Shown: positions 42,839-53,711, counted from the stretch's first letter. The stretch is DNA of 64,000 nucleotides from Puccinellia tenuiflora (GCA_012064385.1 QRDG01000534.1:1384086-1448085); one strand, 5' to 3'. Notes: generated from the letters alone by a model not told the origin. Made by a program: numbers and translations.

Positions 42839-43240
42839 GTGTTCTCGGTGACGATGTCCATGTTGGACCAGAGGGGCGATGTGCGGGACTGGGCTCCACC
42901 GGGCTGGCACTGGGAGGTGCTACCTTCCGGGACGCGCAGCTTGGTGAGGAATCCGGGTGACGTCGTCGACCCTGATATTCTGTGGTGGCAGTCGCGTGGG
43001 CCACGCTCGGTGCAGAGGGAGCCGGCCCCTGAGGAGGAGGTACGTCGCCGTATTAGGGAGGAGGACGAGCACGTCCGTCGATACATGTATCTGCTGGTTA
43101 GGCAGTATGACGGTAGGTGGTCGTTTATTCAGAGGGTTCCTGCTCACGTGAGTTATGACCCTGTGAGGGTTCCTTCTCTTTGGATGCGTAGCGCCGCCGT
43201 CGACTCAGTACAGTTCGATGAATCAGAAGGTTCATGTTGA
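42839..43240 (+). CDS. small conserved CACTA-associated protein (copy B), last exon
   Basis: The frame is open from the acceptor at 42838 to the TGA at 43238-43240. The first internal ATG is at 42854. The encoded core RGDVRDWAPPGWHWEVLPSG, RSLVRNPGDVVDPDILWW, REPAPEEEVRRRIREEDEHV and RRYMYLLVRQYDGRWSFIQR matches copy A at 19611-19985. The C-terminus WMRSAAVDSVQFDESEG is intact here but absent from copy A. No known domain or motif is recognised. Joined to the GC-rich upstream exon through the hairpin-bearing intron, it would give a proline-rich head and this conserved body. Confidence 0.72.
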   Translation: MFSVTMSMLDQRGDVRDWAPPGWHWEVLPSGTRSLVRNPGDVVDPDILWWQSRGPRSVQREPAPEEEVRRRIREEDEHVRRYMYLLVRQYDGRWSFIQRVPAHVSYDPVRVPSLWMRSAAVDSVQFDESEGSC

Positions 43241-43494
43241 AATTAGCTAAGCTTCATGTATTAGCTACTGGATATGTAATAATATGATCGATGAACTGTG
43301 ATTGTGATCAACTTTGTGTAATAATATGATCGATGAACTATGATTGGAAATTGTGTATTTGTACTGGTTTATCAAATATTTCTCTCTATATAATATTGGA
43401 ATATGAATTTCCTGTAATGTGATATATCTATTTGTATAAATACCTGTATAAATACCGTATTTTCTGTATATAAAAAATACAGAAAAACTTAGCC

Positions 43495-43735
43495 GTGGCG
43501 CATGACAGAAGGTAGCCGTGGCGCACCCTAGCCGTGGCGCATGAGTAAGCGGTGCGCCACGGATACTTCCCTTTAGCCGTGGCGCAGGATAGACATGTGC
43601 GCCATGGGTAATACCCGTGGCGCACATCTGTGCCTGCGCCACGGGTAAGTTTGGTTACCCGTGGCGTGGCAATCCGTGGCGCAGGCCCCTGCGCCACGGG
43701 TAGCCTTATTTGGTGCGCCACGGGTAGCCTTTTCC
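43495..43735. repeat. CACTA-2 right subterminal repeats
   Basis: TAGCCGTGGCGCA / GTGCGCCACGG motifs occur in both orientations up to the TIR. Confidence 0.9.
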
Positions 43736-43792
43736 CTAGTAGTGTACTATTAGCAGTAAATTCTAACTTCTCATTTGACAGCTAATTTGTAA

Positions 43793-43848
43793 GGAACTCA
43801 AAAGTTAAGCGTGCTCGGGCTGGAGCAGTTGGAGGATGGGTGACCGAA
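43793..43848 (+). pseudogene. 5S rRNA-derived segment in CACTA-3
   Basis: GGAACTCAAAAGTTAAGCGT, then GCTCGGGC and GGATGGGTGACC follow the order and spacing of the plant 5S rRNA internal promoter (A box, IE, C box). The 5' and 3' parts of 5S are missing, so it is not a functional gene. It could still bind TFIIIA. Confidence 0.75.
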
Positions 43849-44049
43849 TAGAAAGTTTGACCAGAGTATGTGCTTTGACCTGAGATTAAGTGTATAACTA
43901 GTTTAAGTGTGTGACTAGATTAAGTGTATAACTAGTTTAAGTGTGTAGTTAAGTAAGAAATTTCAGAATAGAATTAGGAATAGAATTAAGAATAGTATAG
44001 AGAATAGAATTGAGAATATAACTGAAAATAAAATTAAAAATTTCCGGAA

Positions 44050-44290
44050 CCTTTAGTACCGGTTGGTATTACCAACCGGTAGTACCGGTTGGTAAATACC
44101 AACCGGTACTGTTGATATAAACAACCGGTACTAAAGGTCCTCAGCTGCGCGCGCGCAGCTTCGCCCACGTGGAGGGTCTTTAGCACCGGTTGTATATAGA
44201 ACCGGTACTAAAGGGGTACCCCTTTAGTGCCGACCTTTTAGTACCGGTTGCACAACCGGTACTAAAGGCCCTACACAACCGGTATTGTTG
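44050..44290. repeat. CACTA-3 right subterminal repeats
   Basis: CCTTTAGTACCGGTTG-type motifs occur as inverted pairs, matching 35455-35756. Confidence 0.9.
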
Positions 44291-44447
44291 CCCTGTTTTC
44301 TACTAGTGCGCGCTCCTTCTCATCTTAGAGATTCACGAGAAGAACTTCATGGTATGGGTTGAGCTACTTCTGATGCAATATACTGACTTGTCCGTTTCTT
44401 GATGCCAGGTTACGTTGTCTGACAACTTCCTTTCGGCCGACATATGA

Positions 44448-45071
44448 TGGCAGAGAACAGACCCTCGGATATGATAGGAAATGCCTCGTTTTAATTTGTT
44501 GGTTTGTTGAAAGCCATGTTTTTCACGGTGAAGTGTGAACGATGCTTACAGCGGAAGAACTGAGTTTGGAGTAGTTGCTCATCTTAGCCTACGCAGTCAG
44601 TTCCCAAGGTTCACCAGGTTCAATTGAGAGTGGGTCGTGTGTGTGCGTTTCTGTTTGGGAATACATATAATTTGACCCGACAAAATGTGCTGCAAAGATG
44701 TTCCTATTGTACTGCGGTCTCACATTGTATCGCGTAGAAAGAATCTTGGAGCCATGTTCTTGGCAATGGCCCATTGTGAACTATACTCCTAGTATTTGTG
44801 TCTGCTGTTCTCCGCCACATGGTAGATGAGCCCCAGATCCGTATCATGAACACTGCTAGTTTTCTTAAGCAACTGGTTTGGTTTGTAAAGGTGCAAATAA
44901 AGCTGCGCACACACCTCTTCAGCACACTCTTAAAACTGTGAAATCGTGAATCACTTTTTTTTAGGGATCTCGAATCACTGATGGATTTGAATTCGGAGCG
45001 AAGATGTGAATTTCATAGTGGCATCAACGAGCCCATGTAGAGGCACAACCAGCCCGACCAGGGACTCGTAG
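44448..45071. other. DRE2 3' flank, no gene
   Basis: The start is probably DRE2 3' UTR. The rest shows no supported coding sequence. Confidence 0.5.
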
Positions 45072-45168
45072 GGTGTGTTTGGCAGCCCGTATGATCCATC
45101 TCAGCCCATACAAGCCCAGTCCAGCTATGTTGATCACATAAATTTGTTTCGGTGTTTGGTAGGTTGTA

Positions 45169-45275
45169 CTCTCTCCGTTTCAATTTAGTTGACATGGATT
45201 TGTGTAAATACGAATGTATCTAGACGTAATCCATATTTGAACAAACCCATGTCAAATAAATTGGAACGGAGGGAG
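45169..45275. mobile_element. Stowaway MITE
   Basis: A 107-bp element with ends CTCTCTCCGTTTCAATTT and AATTGGAACGGAGGGAG, flanked by TA at 45167-45168 and 45276-45277. Confidence 0.92.
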
Positions 45276-45408
45276 TATAAGCTAAGTTGTGCTGAGGTGA
45301 GACCATGTTTGGTAGGTTGTATGATCTGAGCCATGCCAGACTTTTATAAAAAGCGATCAGGTCCATGAACAAAAAAAACTTAAAAGCGATAAGGTCACTG
45401 AAGAAAAC

Positions 45409-46117
45409 TTAAAAAGCAATCAGCTCACTAGGACGTTGGGCTCTGGCTTTGGCGCCGCTGTCGGCGAGAGGAGGTGTCGCCGTCGGGAGGCCGCGCCCTG
45501 CTATTCCACGCTCGGAGGCGGCAGATGTGGGCGGCAGCGCGAGGAAGCCACGCCCTCCTGTTCCACGCGCCTGAACTCGTCTTCCTCCACACGTTGAGGC
45601 ACTGGGCGGGTAGAGTCGCCGCCGCCGCCATGCGTCGCGCTCCGCTGCTGCCACGCGCTGCGCTTCGTCGCGCCACACTACCACCAAAACACGAAGCTCC
45701 TCCTCCATGCGCGCCGGCAGAAGGTCAAGCTGCTCCTCCTCAATATGCGTCGCCAGGAAGTTGAGCTCCTCATATTCCATGCACGCCGCCAGGAGGTCGA
45801 GCTCCTCATCCTCCCTGCACGCTGCCAAGACGTCGAGCTCCTCCTCCATGCGTGTCGGCAGGAGGCCTAGCTGCTCGCCTGCTCATCCTCCATAAGCGTA
45901 GCCAGAAGGTCGAGCTCCTCACCTCCCTGCGCACCGTGAGGACATCGAGCTCATCCTCCTCCATGCGCGCCGCCAGGAGGCCGGGAGAGGCGGCGTGGCC
46001 TGCCATCTTCTCGGTTGCCGGTGAATCTTGTGATGCTTTTCCAGTACGAGATCGAGAGAGCGATGAAGAGAAGATGGTTGCGGGGGGAAATGAGCATGCC
46101 ATGCGGTGACCCCTCAT
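45409..46117 (-). pseudogene. acidic-repeat reading in the TIR element
   Basis: Minus-strand frames carry tandem ~13-residue units of the type EEELDVLAACREDEELDLLA (45690-45850), preceded in another frame by SPGLLAARMEEDELDVLTVR. The repeats equal a ~39-bp DNA minisatellite. The reading is split by a frameshift. I do not recognise the protein, and it may be a captured gene fragment or repeat-driven reading. Confidence 0.4.
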
Positions 46118-46323
46118 GGAAAGCGCATGCGTGGGGGATTTTTAGAGATGGACTCGGCAGGGCTGGGTTGTGAAGCTCGATCCCAGCTTCTCAACCCGGC
46201 ATGGCTGAGAGCCTGTTTCCGTATGAGGTGAGCATAGCCCAACAGAGCCGATGCGACCTACCAAACAATAAAAAGTGGGGTGAGATGGAAATATCCGGGG
46301 TCATACGAGCTACCAAACACACC

Positions 46324-47610
46324 TGTAGTGCCGCCCTCTTTTCCCCTTCTCCCTCCCATTCCCCTTGAGAGTCCACCAGAGCTGCCACCCAGATCCGGCC
46401 GCTCTCGCCGTCGGCGCTCGTGCTGGCCGGCGTAGAGATGGTTTAGGGTGCCGTCGCCCCCTTAGATAGATGTAGATTAGGTCGTAGTTTAGGGTTTTGT
46501 TGACTCTATTGTCTTGTCCTCCGTGGCGAATGGCGTCCTGCCGTCTTCCTCGCCCCGAAGGTCAGTTGCTCCGGCGTACGGGCGCGGCGTCGAGCATGCC
46601 AACGAGGAGCTCTTCGTCAAGTCTCCGAGGTGGAGGTGGGACGTAGATGGCAAATCACTGGTCAATAAGCGCCTCGACATCTTTCTGTTGCGGGTTTCTG
46701 CTTCTCCTGGCGAGCCGTGGTGGTGAGGCGGAGAAAAAAGGGGGCGTGCGGATGAATATGCTTTGCAGCTACCCTGGCGGTGATGTGAGCGCGCCGTCGG
46801 AGTGGAAGAGCCTGCCGATGTTTGGAGCTCCATGGTGGAGTTCCTCCGCGTCAAGTCTTGACCGCTGTTGGTTCAATAAGCTCGAGTGTTGCGGCTTTGC
46901 CGCCATCGATTCTTCTCCTTTTCGCTGCCGAGGTGGTGGTGTAAAGGAGGAGGGGACGGCGTCTAGGTCCTGGTTCGGGTGCTAGCCGGCGCCTTTCAAA
47001 GTTTCAGGCGCGGATGCTTCTCAACGACGGCGAGCTGCGCCGCCGCTATTCATGGCCAAAGGGGTCACTCCGCTCCCCGTCGAGATCAGCTCCGGGGATT
47101 CTTCTTCCTCCAGGCGGGAGGATCATCAGCATTTGCAGCATGGCGTACTACGGCGGTCCTCTACCAAGTGGTTCATCCCCGGTGGTGGGCGTCAAGCCGA
47201 CTGCGATAGCAAGGCTTTGCACCAACGACGGCGATCAGGGACCGGATTGGTTCTTACTTTTCCCCTGTGGTCTCCTGTGTTAATTGTATGGGTCTGATTG
47301 TATTTTCTTATATTTTTTAGGCCTTTTCTATAAGTTTTACACACCCGTAGTTCCCTAGGCCGGCGGTTCCCGGACACCGAGCCGAACTCGGTCGCACGAC
47401 TTGTCCTTATTTTCCTCTCCGCCTTTTCCTTTCCTCGAATCCTTCGTCCCACATGCCACCTCCGATTATTCTACTCCTCCCTCCCTCGATCCTTCCCACC
47501 CAAGAAGCACAAGCTTGAGCAACCGCACCAGAGTCCCCAACCACCGCAGCCAGCGGCCCCCCAACTCGCTGACCGCTCCCTCGGCGGCGGATCTGCGTGC
47601 CGTGGCGGCG
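46324..47610. other. spacer and presumed PAT promoter
   Basis: Frames at 46490-47300 are open on several strands and not recognised. 47345-47610 is GC-rich and directly precedes the PAT start, so it probably includes its promoter and 5' UTR. I see no clear TATA box. Confidence 0.4.
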
Positions 47611-49998
47611 ATGGGGGAGCAGCGGCCGCTGCCCGAGGTTCGCCGCCCTCTCTTATTTTCTCGGCACATGCTTTTGACCGCGCGCAGCCCTCGCTTTACA
47701 TATGATTGCGACCGGCCGACCGCCCGTCCCGTAGGCTCCGCGTTGCCAACATACTAACATAGTACGGACGAACTTCTAGCCTAGGATGATACTACCAGTA
47801 GTAATCTAGTACCGTACTGGGTCAGTGTCCCGCCGTCTCTGCTCGGTGTTCACGGATTATGTGCTACTTCGTTTCTTCGCCATGTTATGCCACGAATTGT
47901 AAATTTTGTACTACTAGTACTAGATTGATTCTGCTAAGATTCCTATTGTTAAACCAGCAACTTTGGGTGAGGATAGCACTAGATTGTAACTAAGGTCAAA
48001 CACTTAAGGATATCGTAGGTCAGTTCAGACAAGAAGGGCTGATTGTTTGTCTGTGGTAGTCGGCACCCTACTTATGTTTAACGACCTTGTGCCCAGAGAG
48101 CTAAACTCTATCCTCTGTTAGTAAAATATTTTGGAGCAGCTAGTTAGTAGTTAGCTACTCAAACTAAGGGCATGCTTTTGTCCTCAGGGGAACTTGCAGG
48201 CTTTTTGGTATATGCAGTCAGTTATTTTATTTTTCGAGATCATCATATAGTTAGTTATTTGTTGTGGGGGAGTAACTATAAATTCATATGAAAAATTAAT
48301 CTCAAACTTGCTTCAACGTGAGGGCAAAATTGTCATTTTCTGTTACTTGAAATTTTATTTACATAGTGGCAGTTCTGTTACATGGGATGGACCATCAACG
48401 TTGGTGCTGAGTACACACACTTTGGTGAAGACATATCGGAATAATCTTCGGCCCTTATAAATCCAATGCTTTAGCTCACCCTTGTAATGGATCGTAAATT
48501 TTGGAAAAAATGGATGACCTCAGTTCTGCATTACTAATGCTCCGTGATAAAAAAAAATAGTGTGAAATTTACTCGACCAAATTCATTTTATAAATGATTT
48601 GTTTATCAAACGATGAGCATATAACAAGTCCAGCATGTATGCTACAATTAGCAGAGAAGAATGACATTACGAAATACCTTAAGTTAATAATTGTTTTGGC
48701 ATCAAGGGCCAATTGACATCCTTCTTCTGTTTAGGTAGAACAGTGTGTCACATCCATACCAGAAGATCATGAGGCCACATGTTGGGGTTGTGGTCTCCGG
48801 CTTGTTTTTACAAGTTATGCACCTGTATATAAGTGTGGCTGGTGTGGAGCAGTCACACAATGCAACCAAACTTCAAGAAAACCTGACAGCGTATGCTTTT
48901 CTCGCTGGAGGCGTTTCCGGGATGGGTTCTTTGTGACTGTGCTCATTCTCTTCATGCTCTTTGTTATATGTAAGTTCTGAATATTTACCAGCTTCTGATA
49001 TGACCACCAATCATGCTTATTTGCTTACTTTCATATATTTTCCGTCCCAATATTATTTAACTGCTCCTGTGCTCCATACAACTCCTGTTTCTCATTATTA
49101 GGCGGCGGGGTCTGGGCGGTATATCCAGTTGTTTTCTCAGTCAGCATGTTCTGTGGCATCTTTCACTGCACAGTAGCAGCTCTCTTAGCTGTATTTACCA
49201 TTGGAAGTTACTGTTTGGCCTCTCTGAAGTCTGCTGGTGCGCCAGCAAGCATACGGTGGGGAAGTTATCCCATGGTTGGAAAAAATGATCTTGAGAACTA
49301 TACATTTTGTACATACTGTAATAAACCTAAGCCTCCAAGAGCACATCACTGCCGATCTTGTAAAATGTGTGTGGTGGACATGGATCATCATTGCCCATTT
49401 GTAAGTTGGATAAATTTGATAGTAATATCTTGATATATTCCCATTCTTTTGCCTCACTGCGTATTGCTAATTAGTTTTCTTTGTTCTGATTCCTTTTTTG
49501 TTGTGTCATCTGCAGATTGGGAACTGTGTGGGAGCTTCAAATCACCGAGCCTTTGTCATTTTTCTTATCTCTGTGGTCACGAGTTGCAGTTATGCTGCTA
49601 TTATGACCATTTATGCAAGTTATCATATATGGCCCCCTATAGATTTTCCAAATCTATCAACTCGTCATTCAATGGGTTCTATGAAAGTACTAATGGATAT
49701 TATTACTAGCTTGGCAAGTTCTGCATTCTTCTTGTCAGCAAGGGGTCTAATTCTCTTATATCTTGCGTTTGCCAGTCTATCAGTTAATGCCGGTATAGCT
49801 GTATTACTGTGCCAGCAACTTAGTTATATATACGAAGGAAATACATATCTTAGCCGTTTAAGTTCACCAGATATCATGCAAGGAGAGAGAGGATTGCAAA
49901 ATGTTGTTCGATTCTTCGGGTGCCCCTATCCTTTTTCTAGAGTGTTGTTGGGCTACTCGGGCAAGTCGCAGGACAATTCAGGCCCAAAACTTCTTTAG
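47611..49998 (+). CDS. DHHC protein S-acyltransferase (PAT11/12-like)
   Basis: Exons 47611-47637, 48735-48969, 49102-49400 and 49516-49998 join in phase to 347 residues. Features in order are PEDHEATCWGCGLRLVF, two membrane segments (FFVTVLILFMLFVIC; VWAVYPVVFSVSMFCGIFHC), the cysteine-rich domain CTYCNKPKPPRAHHCRSCKM, the catalytic DHHC (DMDHHCPF), NCVGASNHRAFVIFLISVV and two further membrane segments. This family transfers palmitate to cysteines of target proteins at endomembranes, with the DHHC cysteine as acyl carrier. Exon 1 gives only MGEQRPLPE and its donor (GAG|GTTCGC) is weak, so the first exon is the least certain part. The frame ends GPKLL. A GTAAGC just after the stop hints at a 3' UTR intron. 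No breaks are seen. Confidence 0.9.
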
Positions 49999-50390
49999 AA
50001 GTAAGCAACTCTGCATCTCATTTCTTCAAGCAGTGTTTACTTACATGGTGGCTTGCAAGCACAAGCTAATTTTCCTTCCAATGTCACACTTAAGTACTAT
50101 ACAATATACACTTTAGCATGGACAAAACACAGGTTCTGTATTAGTCGAGAAATACTAAGGTTCTGTATTATTCCCATAAATACATCTGCTAATTAAGTAG
50201 ACTACTCCTTAAAAGGATAATTAAATATAGCACGATTAATTATTTGCCAGTGGTCTTTTTGTGGTTGTATTACCATTCAGTATATTTTTCGGCATTGGTG
50301 GTGGATATCAGTGTACTATAGACATATCTACTTTGCTAGTCTATAGGAGTATATATTGATAACTGTAAACTATTATGTAGATTTTTTTTT

Positions 50391-51355
50391 TACTAATGTA
50401 GTGCTTCTAAATACAATAGTGTCAACGTTTATCTTGATCTTGCTGATTTTACAAACCTGTCTGTTGGGCAGTTTTTTTTTGGTAATTTAGTTAGACTAAG
50501 GGCTTTGGTTTCATCTATGGGACACTGAGTTATATAAACGAATGAATGTTTGTACATAATGATAATTCACTTTATTGCGTTCTGCTTTTTTTTTCTAATA
50601 ATAACTTTATCTGACACACCACATGCAAAAAGGCATGGAGACAGTTAGCCGACAAGACATCTGGAGATAATGTCAATTAGTTCCTCAATCTGCTTAATTG
50701 CTGAACTGGAATCAATCATGTTGTTTTAGGATCCTTTTAGTCGTATGCTAAATAAGATTTTTTTTGTTTTCATGTAGGTTCCGATGCTACAATGTAATTC
50801 CTCCAACTGAGGAATATTTATGGTTCTCTACTTCTGCTGCCAATAGAACAGTAGGTGAACCTTTAGATTTGACTGTCATCAATAGCTAATTAGTTTGGAT
50901 AACTGAAGCTGGTGATGAAGATAACAACGATTCGTAGTAACCTTGAGGGGGGCTTTGTTTCTAAAGATTTCTTTTTTCCTATTTAGCACGAGTGTCCAAG
51001 TGGATGATCCGGTCGCTTCGATTTACTCAAGCAATCTCAGCAGATGCTAAAATATAATGTGGTCCGATCTATCTATTATTCCCTTGCGGACAATATTGAG
51101 GTGTTGCTGTTGTTTATGCAATGAATCGCGACATCTGAAGTTCTGGGCTTCATTGGTCTCACTGTTCTGAGACAGGGATCTCATTTTTCATGCTCTGGTG
51201 CTCCGGTAGAAGTCACAGTGAAGATTGATGTACTCCGGCAGTGACTTTCAGGCTTTGAATGGTGCTCTGAGGTCTGATAATGCTCGGACCACGTCTCTTG
51301 GCTGCCAATATACTACTGACATGTATAGAAAAAGAGACCCCACACTTGTTTTTCT
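50391..51355 (+). repeat. PAT downstream flank, source or partner of the 33528-34481 copy
   Basis: Collinear with 33528-34481. It probably includes PAT 3' UTR exon/intron sequence, because an acceptor-like TTTTCATGTAG precedes GTTCCGATGCTACAATG. The copy beside PAT may be the original, but direction is not proven. Confidence 0.9.
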
Positions 51356-53600
51356 GTATCATTTACACTTGTGAATTACGTAGTCTGTAATCTTGTACTA
51401 GATGTTATACATCTTTCAGAAGCAACTTGTGTCTTGTGGCGTGACCAGTTCAGCGCAAGTAACATTTACACTCGGAAGGGCGCTGCACTGCGTCAGGTTT
51501 ATTGAATGTGTCTTCTGGCGGTACGCGCAACCGAACTGACTAAGCAGCACCGATGTCATCGGTTTGTACTAGTAGCAGTTGTAATATGTTGATGACTATG
51601 ATAGCGTTATTTCTCGTCTTTTCTACCGCCTGGCAGGAATCTCACGAGTAACCGTTCAATTATGGCTGGATCTAAGATAGGATATAATGTCTGGGGCCTA
51701 AGTTTTGAGCTGAATGTGGTTTCTTTTCACAAGCCATTTCTTCTTATTTTTACTAGACTGAAACTGAAGTGTGGCGCTGGCGCGACGTCGAGTTCCGAGA
51801 TGAACTTGCACATGCACATGCCTCGTAAGCTTGGATCGACATGCATATAGATAGATGGCTCCTAAAAATATAGATTGTCCTCGCGTGCTTGCTCCGTTGT
51901 CCTGTCCCCGGAAGCAAGCCAGAGGGAGGCACGCATCCATCTCTCGATCTGTCCCCTCTCCGGTGGATAAAACCTTGGGCGAACTAATCCGGTTAATTTT
52001 TCTGCAGCACTGCTCGAATTTTTTCTTTCTGCAGGTTGCAGGTTACAGTTTCGTGCATGCGCTAGCAGATCAAGACTGGGCCTGAAATCGGCTTGCCAAC
52101 TGCAATCTCAACAGAGCGGCCTGAGAGGCGCATGCTGCCATGTGCATAAATATACTACTCCTACTCTGTCTGGCTGCGACGGCGATGATGGAACATGTCC
52201 AGACAAGCTAGGCAGGGAATGTGCAGAATACTCGATCGGAAGGGAGAGATCCCGGAGGAGGCCCGCTCTCTCGCTCGATCGTCTTTACAGCTCCCAGATT
52301 CACGTCCCGCACATGTGCGCCTCCCTGGAGGAGGAGGAGGAGAATAATCAAGAAACAATCAGCTCCCAGATCCAACAGAAAATCCACTTTTCCGAGCAGT
52401 AGCAGCAGCACAGTGCAGCCTGAATCCGCACCCGCTCGTACGTACGATCATGCACGCGATTCTTTCTTTTAAGTTTTATAACCGGCCGGGCCCTTCGTGT
52501 TTTTGCTGCATCTATCTTTTGGGTTCTGTCATGTTATGTGCCGCCTGAATAATGACCCTGGCGAAAGCCGACTGATACCTCGGGGATTCCCTGCTCTGCT
52601 CTCTTGGGTCCGGTTGCTGCTGCTACTGTTATGGTGTTTTTTTCCCGAACGGTGCTGCTGCCGTGCTCTTGCTGTCAGGTCGATTGCAAACCCGCAGCCT
52701 CATGTAATGAGGAAACTAACTAGACACCCAAGTATTTGACCCGCATGTGAATTATAGTCACAAAGCTTGTGATACTTTAAACGGCGGTACATATAATTGA
52801 ACTTGTCGGTTGGTATCAGTCCATAGCGACTGCCCAGGCGACACGTGTTATCCCACGCTGGCAAAGTGAGGCGCGGCTTGGCTCGAATAATTGCAGAAAA
52901 CCCTGTGTCTAGTTGAATTTAACAGTATAATTATCGTTGTCTCTAACACTGAAAAACCCAAATCGAGTGTGATCCCTAATCCTAGATATCCAACAACGGC
53001 GACGGGGAGTGATTTAGGGTTGATCGAGGCTTGTCGGCGAGCGGCGAAGACGTTCGATGGGTGCGATTCAGGGCTCAAATGTGAGATCGGTGGAAGGAGT
53101 GTGGCAGGCGGTGGAAACAACAAGGCCACCGATGACAGATGGGCCAAGGTGACAGGTCTGTATTGAGACCCGAAAGGCGCTTACCATGATCTTTTTCTCC
53201 TAATTTGGTTAATTCATCACAGAAACCCGTGAGCAGAGGAATTTTGGCGGCATTTAGGCTGTTTGTTGTGCCATTTGGTTTTGCAATTTGCTTTTGACCA
53301 TTTTTTGTAGGAAAATGTTGACTAAGATCAATGTCAGTACCAGAACAAGGATCAGCTATTGACAAGGAGAAACATGAGAGATTGCGAAGAAGAGAAGAAA
53401 CATGAGAGATTACGAAGAACAAAACAGGAAGTTGTTGTTGAGGATATTGATCACTCTGAATTATGCACATCTTTTCGACGTCTAAAACCCCAAATCTGCT
53501 CATATTTGAGAAGTTCAGTCAAGGTTTTAAATGCTTTTTACATCAGTTATCCACTTTTTGCAGATCAGTGTGCCAAGGCACATATTCCTTCATCTCCAAC
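51356..53600. other. spacer without recognised genes
   Basis: Short frames occur on both strands (for example 52891-53166 and 53359-53616), but none has a recognisable domain or convincing splice structure. Confidence 0.4.
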
Positions 53601-53623
53601 TCAAAATGTGGCTTAGAAGACGC

Positions 53624-53711
53624 CTCCCGAGGATTTGACGCTTCGCGAGGATGAATGCCTCCCGAGGGTGCCACTTCTCGAAGCCACAACCTCTCGAAGC
53701 CAGAAGAGAAG
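53624..53711 (+). repeat. palindromic GCYTCGCGAGG cluster 1 (leader)
   Basis: Five related motifs (GCCTCCCGAGG, GCTTCGCGAGG, CTTCTCGAAG and others) occur within 90 bp. Confidence 0.8.

Larger units (their letters stand above)
39768..43744 (+). mobile_element. CACTA-2, a 3,977-bp non-autonomous transposon
   Basis: It begins CACTACTAGGAAAAGGC, ends CCTTTTCCCTAGTAGTG, and is flanked by the target duplication TAC at 39765-39767 and 43745-43747, inside CACTA-3. Subterminal repeats are TAGCCGTGGCGCA and complements (39800-40035 and 43495-43735). No transposase is present. The content is a GC-rich exon, an intron with the hairpin array and an exon for the small conserved protein. It is younger than CACTA-3, its host. 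Confidence 0.96.
35431..44308. mobile_element. CACTA-3, an 8.9-kb transposon hosting CACTA-2
   Basis: It begins CACTAGTAGAAAA, ends TTTTCTACTAGTG, and has the target duplication CGC at 35428-35430 and 44309-44311. Subterminal repeats are CCTTTAGTACCGGTTG and its complement (35455-35756 and 44050-44290). The interior is a ~658-bp tandem array, a tnp2 remnant (39068-39292), AT-rich repeats and a 5S-like segment (43793-43848). CACTA-2 occupies 39768-43744. No intact transposase remains, so it depends on a helper. It sits in the last DRE2 intron. Confidence 0.96.
34550..44447 (+). pseudogene. DRE2: DRE2/anamorsin (CIAPIN1) gene, 3' half, with CACTA-3 in its last intron
   Basis: Exons 34550-34645, 34727-34889, 34981-35117, 35348-35422 and 44409-44447 join in phase. 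They encode ERQLLMGGFAEVQASATSSQ, the linker KKTIKALPKIEIDDDDELID, a CX(n)C Fe-S motif region (CEVGATKKACKNCSCG), the second motif CGLGDAFRCGTCPYRG and the end VTLSDNFLSADI. Dre2 is a cytosolic Fe-S electron carrier that, with Tah18/ATR3, feeds the cytosolic iron-sulfur assembly pathway. The 5' exons for the methyltransferase-like domain are missing; their place is taken by the 954-bp PAT-flank copy. CACTA-3 lies 8 bp inside the last intron, leaving both splice sites intact. I call it a truncated gene; expression cannot be excluded. Confidence 0.88.
45072..46323. mobile_element. DNA transposon-like element with GGTGTGTTTGG inverted ends
   Basis: The left end GGTGTGTTTGGCAGCCCGTA and the right end, reading GGTGTGTTTGGTAGCTCGTA on the minus strand, are inverted repeats of about 23 bp. 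The TSD is unclear (cGTAG / tGTAG), so the superfamily is unassigned. It carries a Stowaway MITE and a repeat-coding minus-strand reading. Confidence 0.6.

Noticed and set aside
43793..43848. Functional 5S rRNA gene
   Set aside because: Only about half of the 5S sequence is present, and no T-run terminator follows at the expected distance.
46514..47297. Protein-coding gene upstream of PAT
   Set aside because: Several overlapping frames are open, but none has a recognisable domain, splice pattern or clear start.
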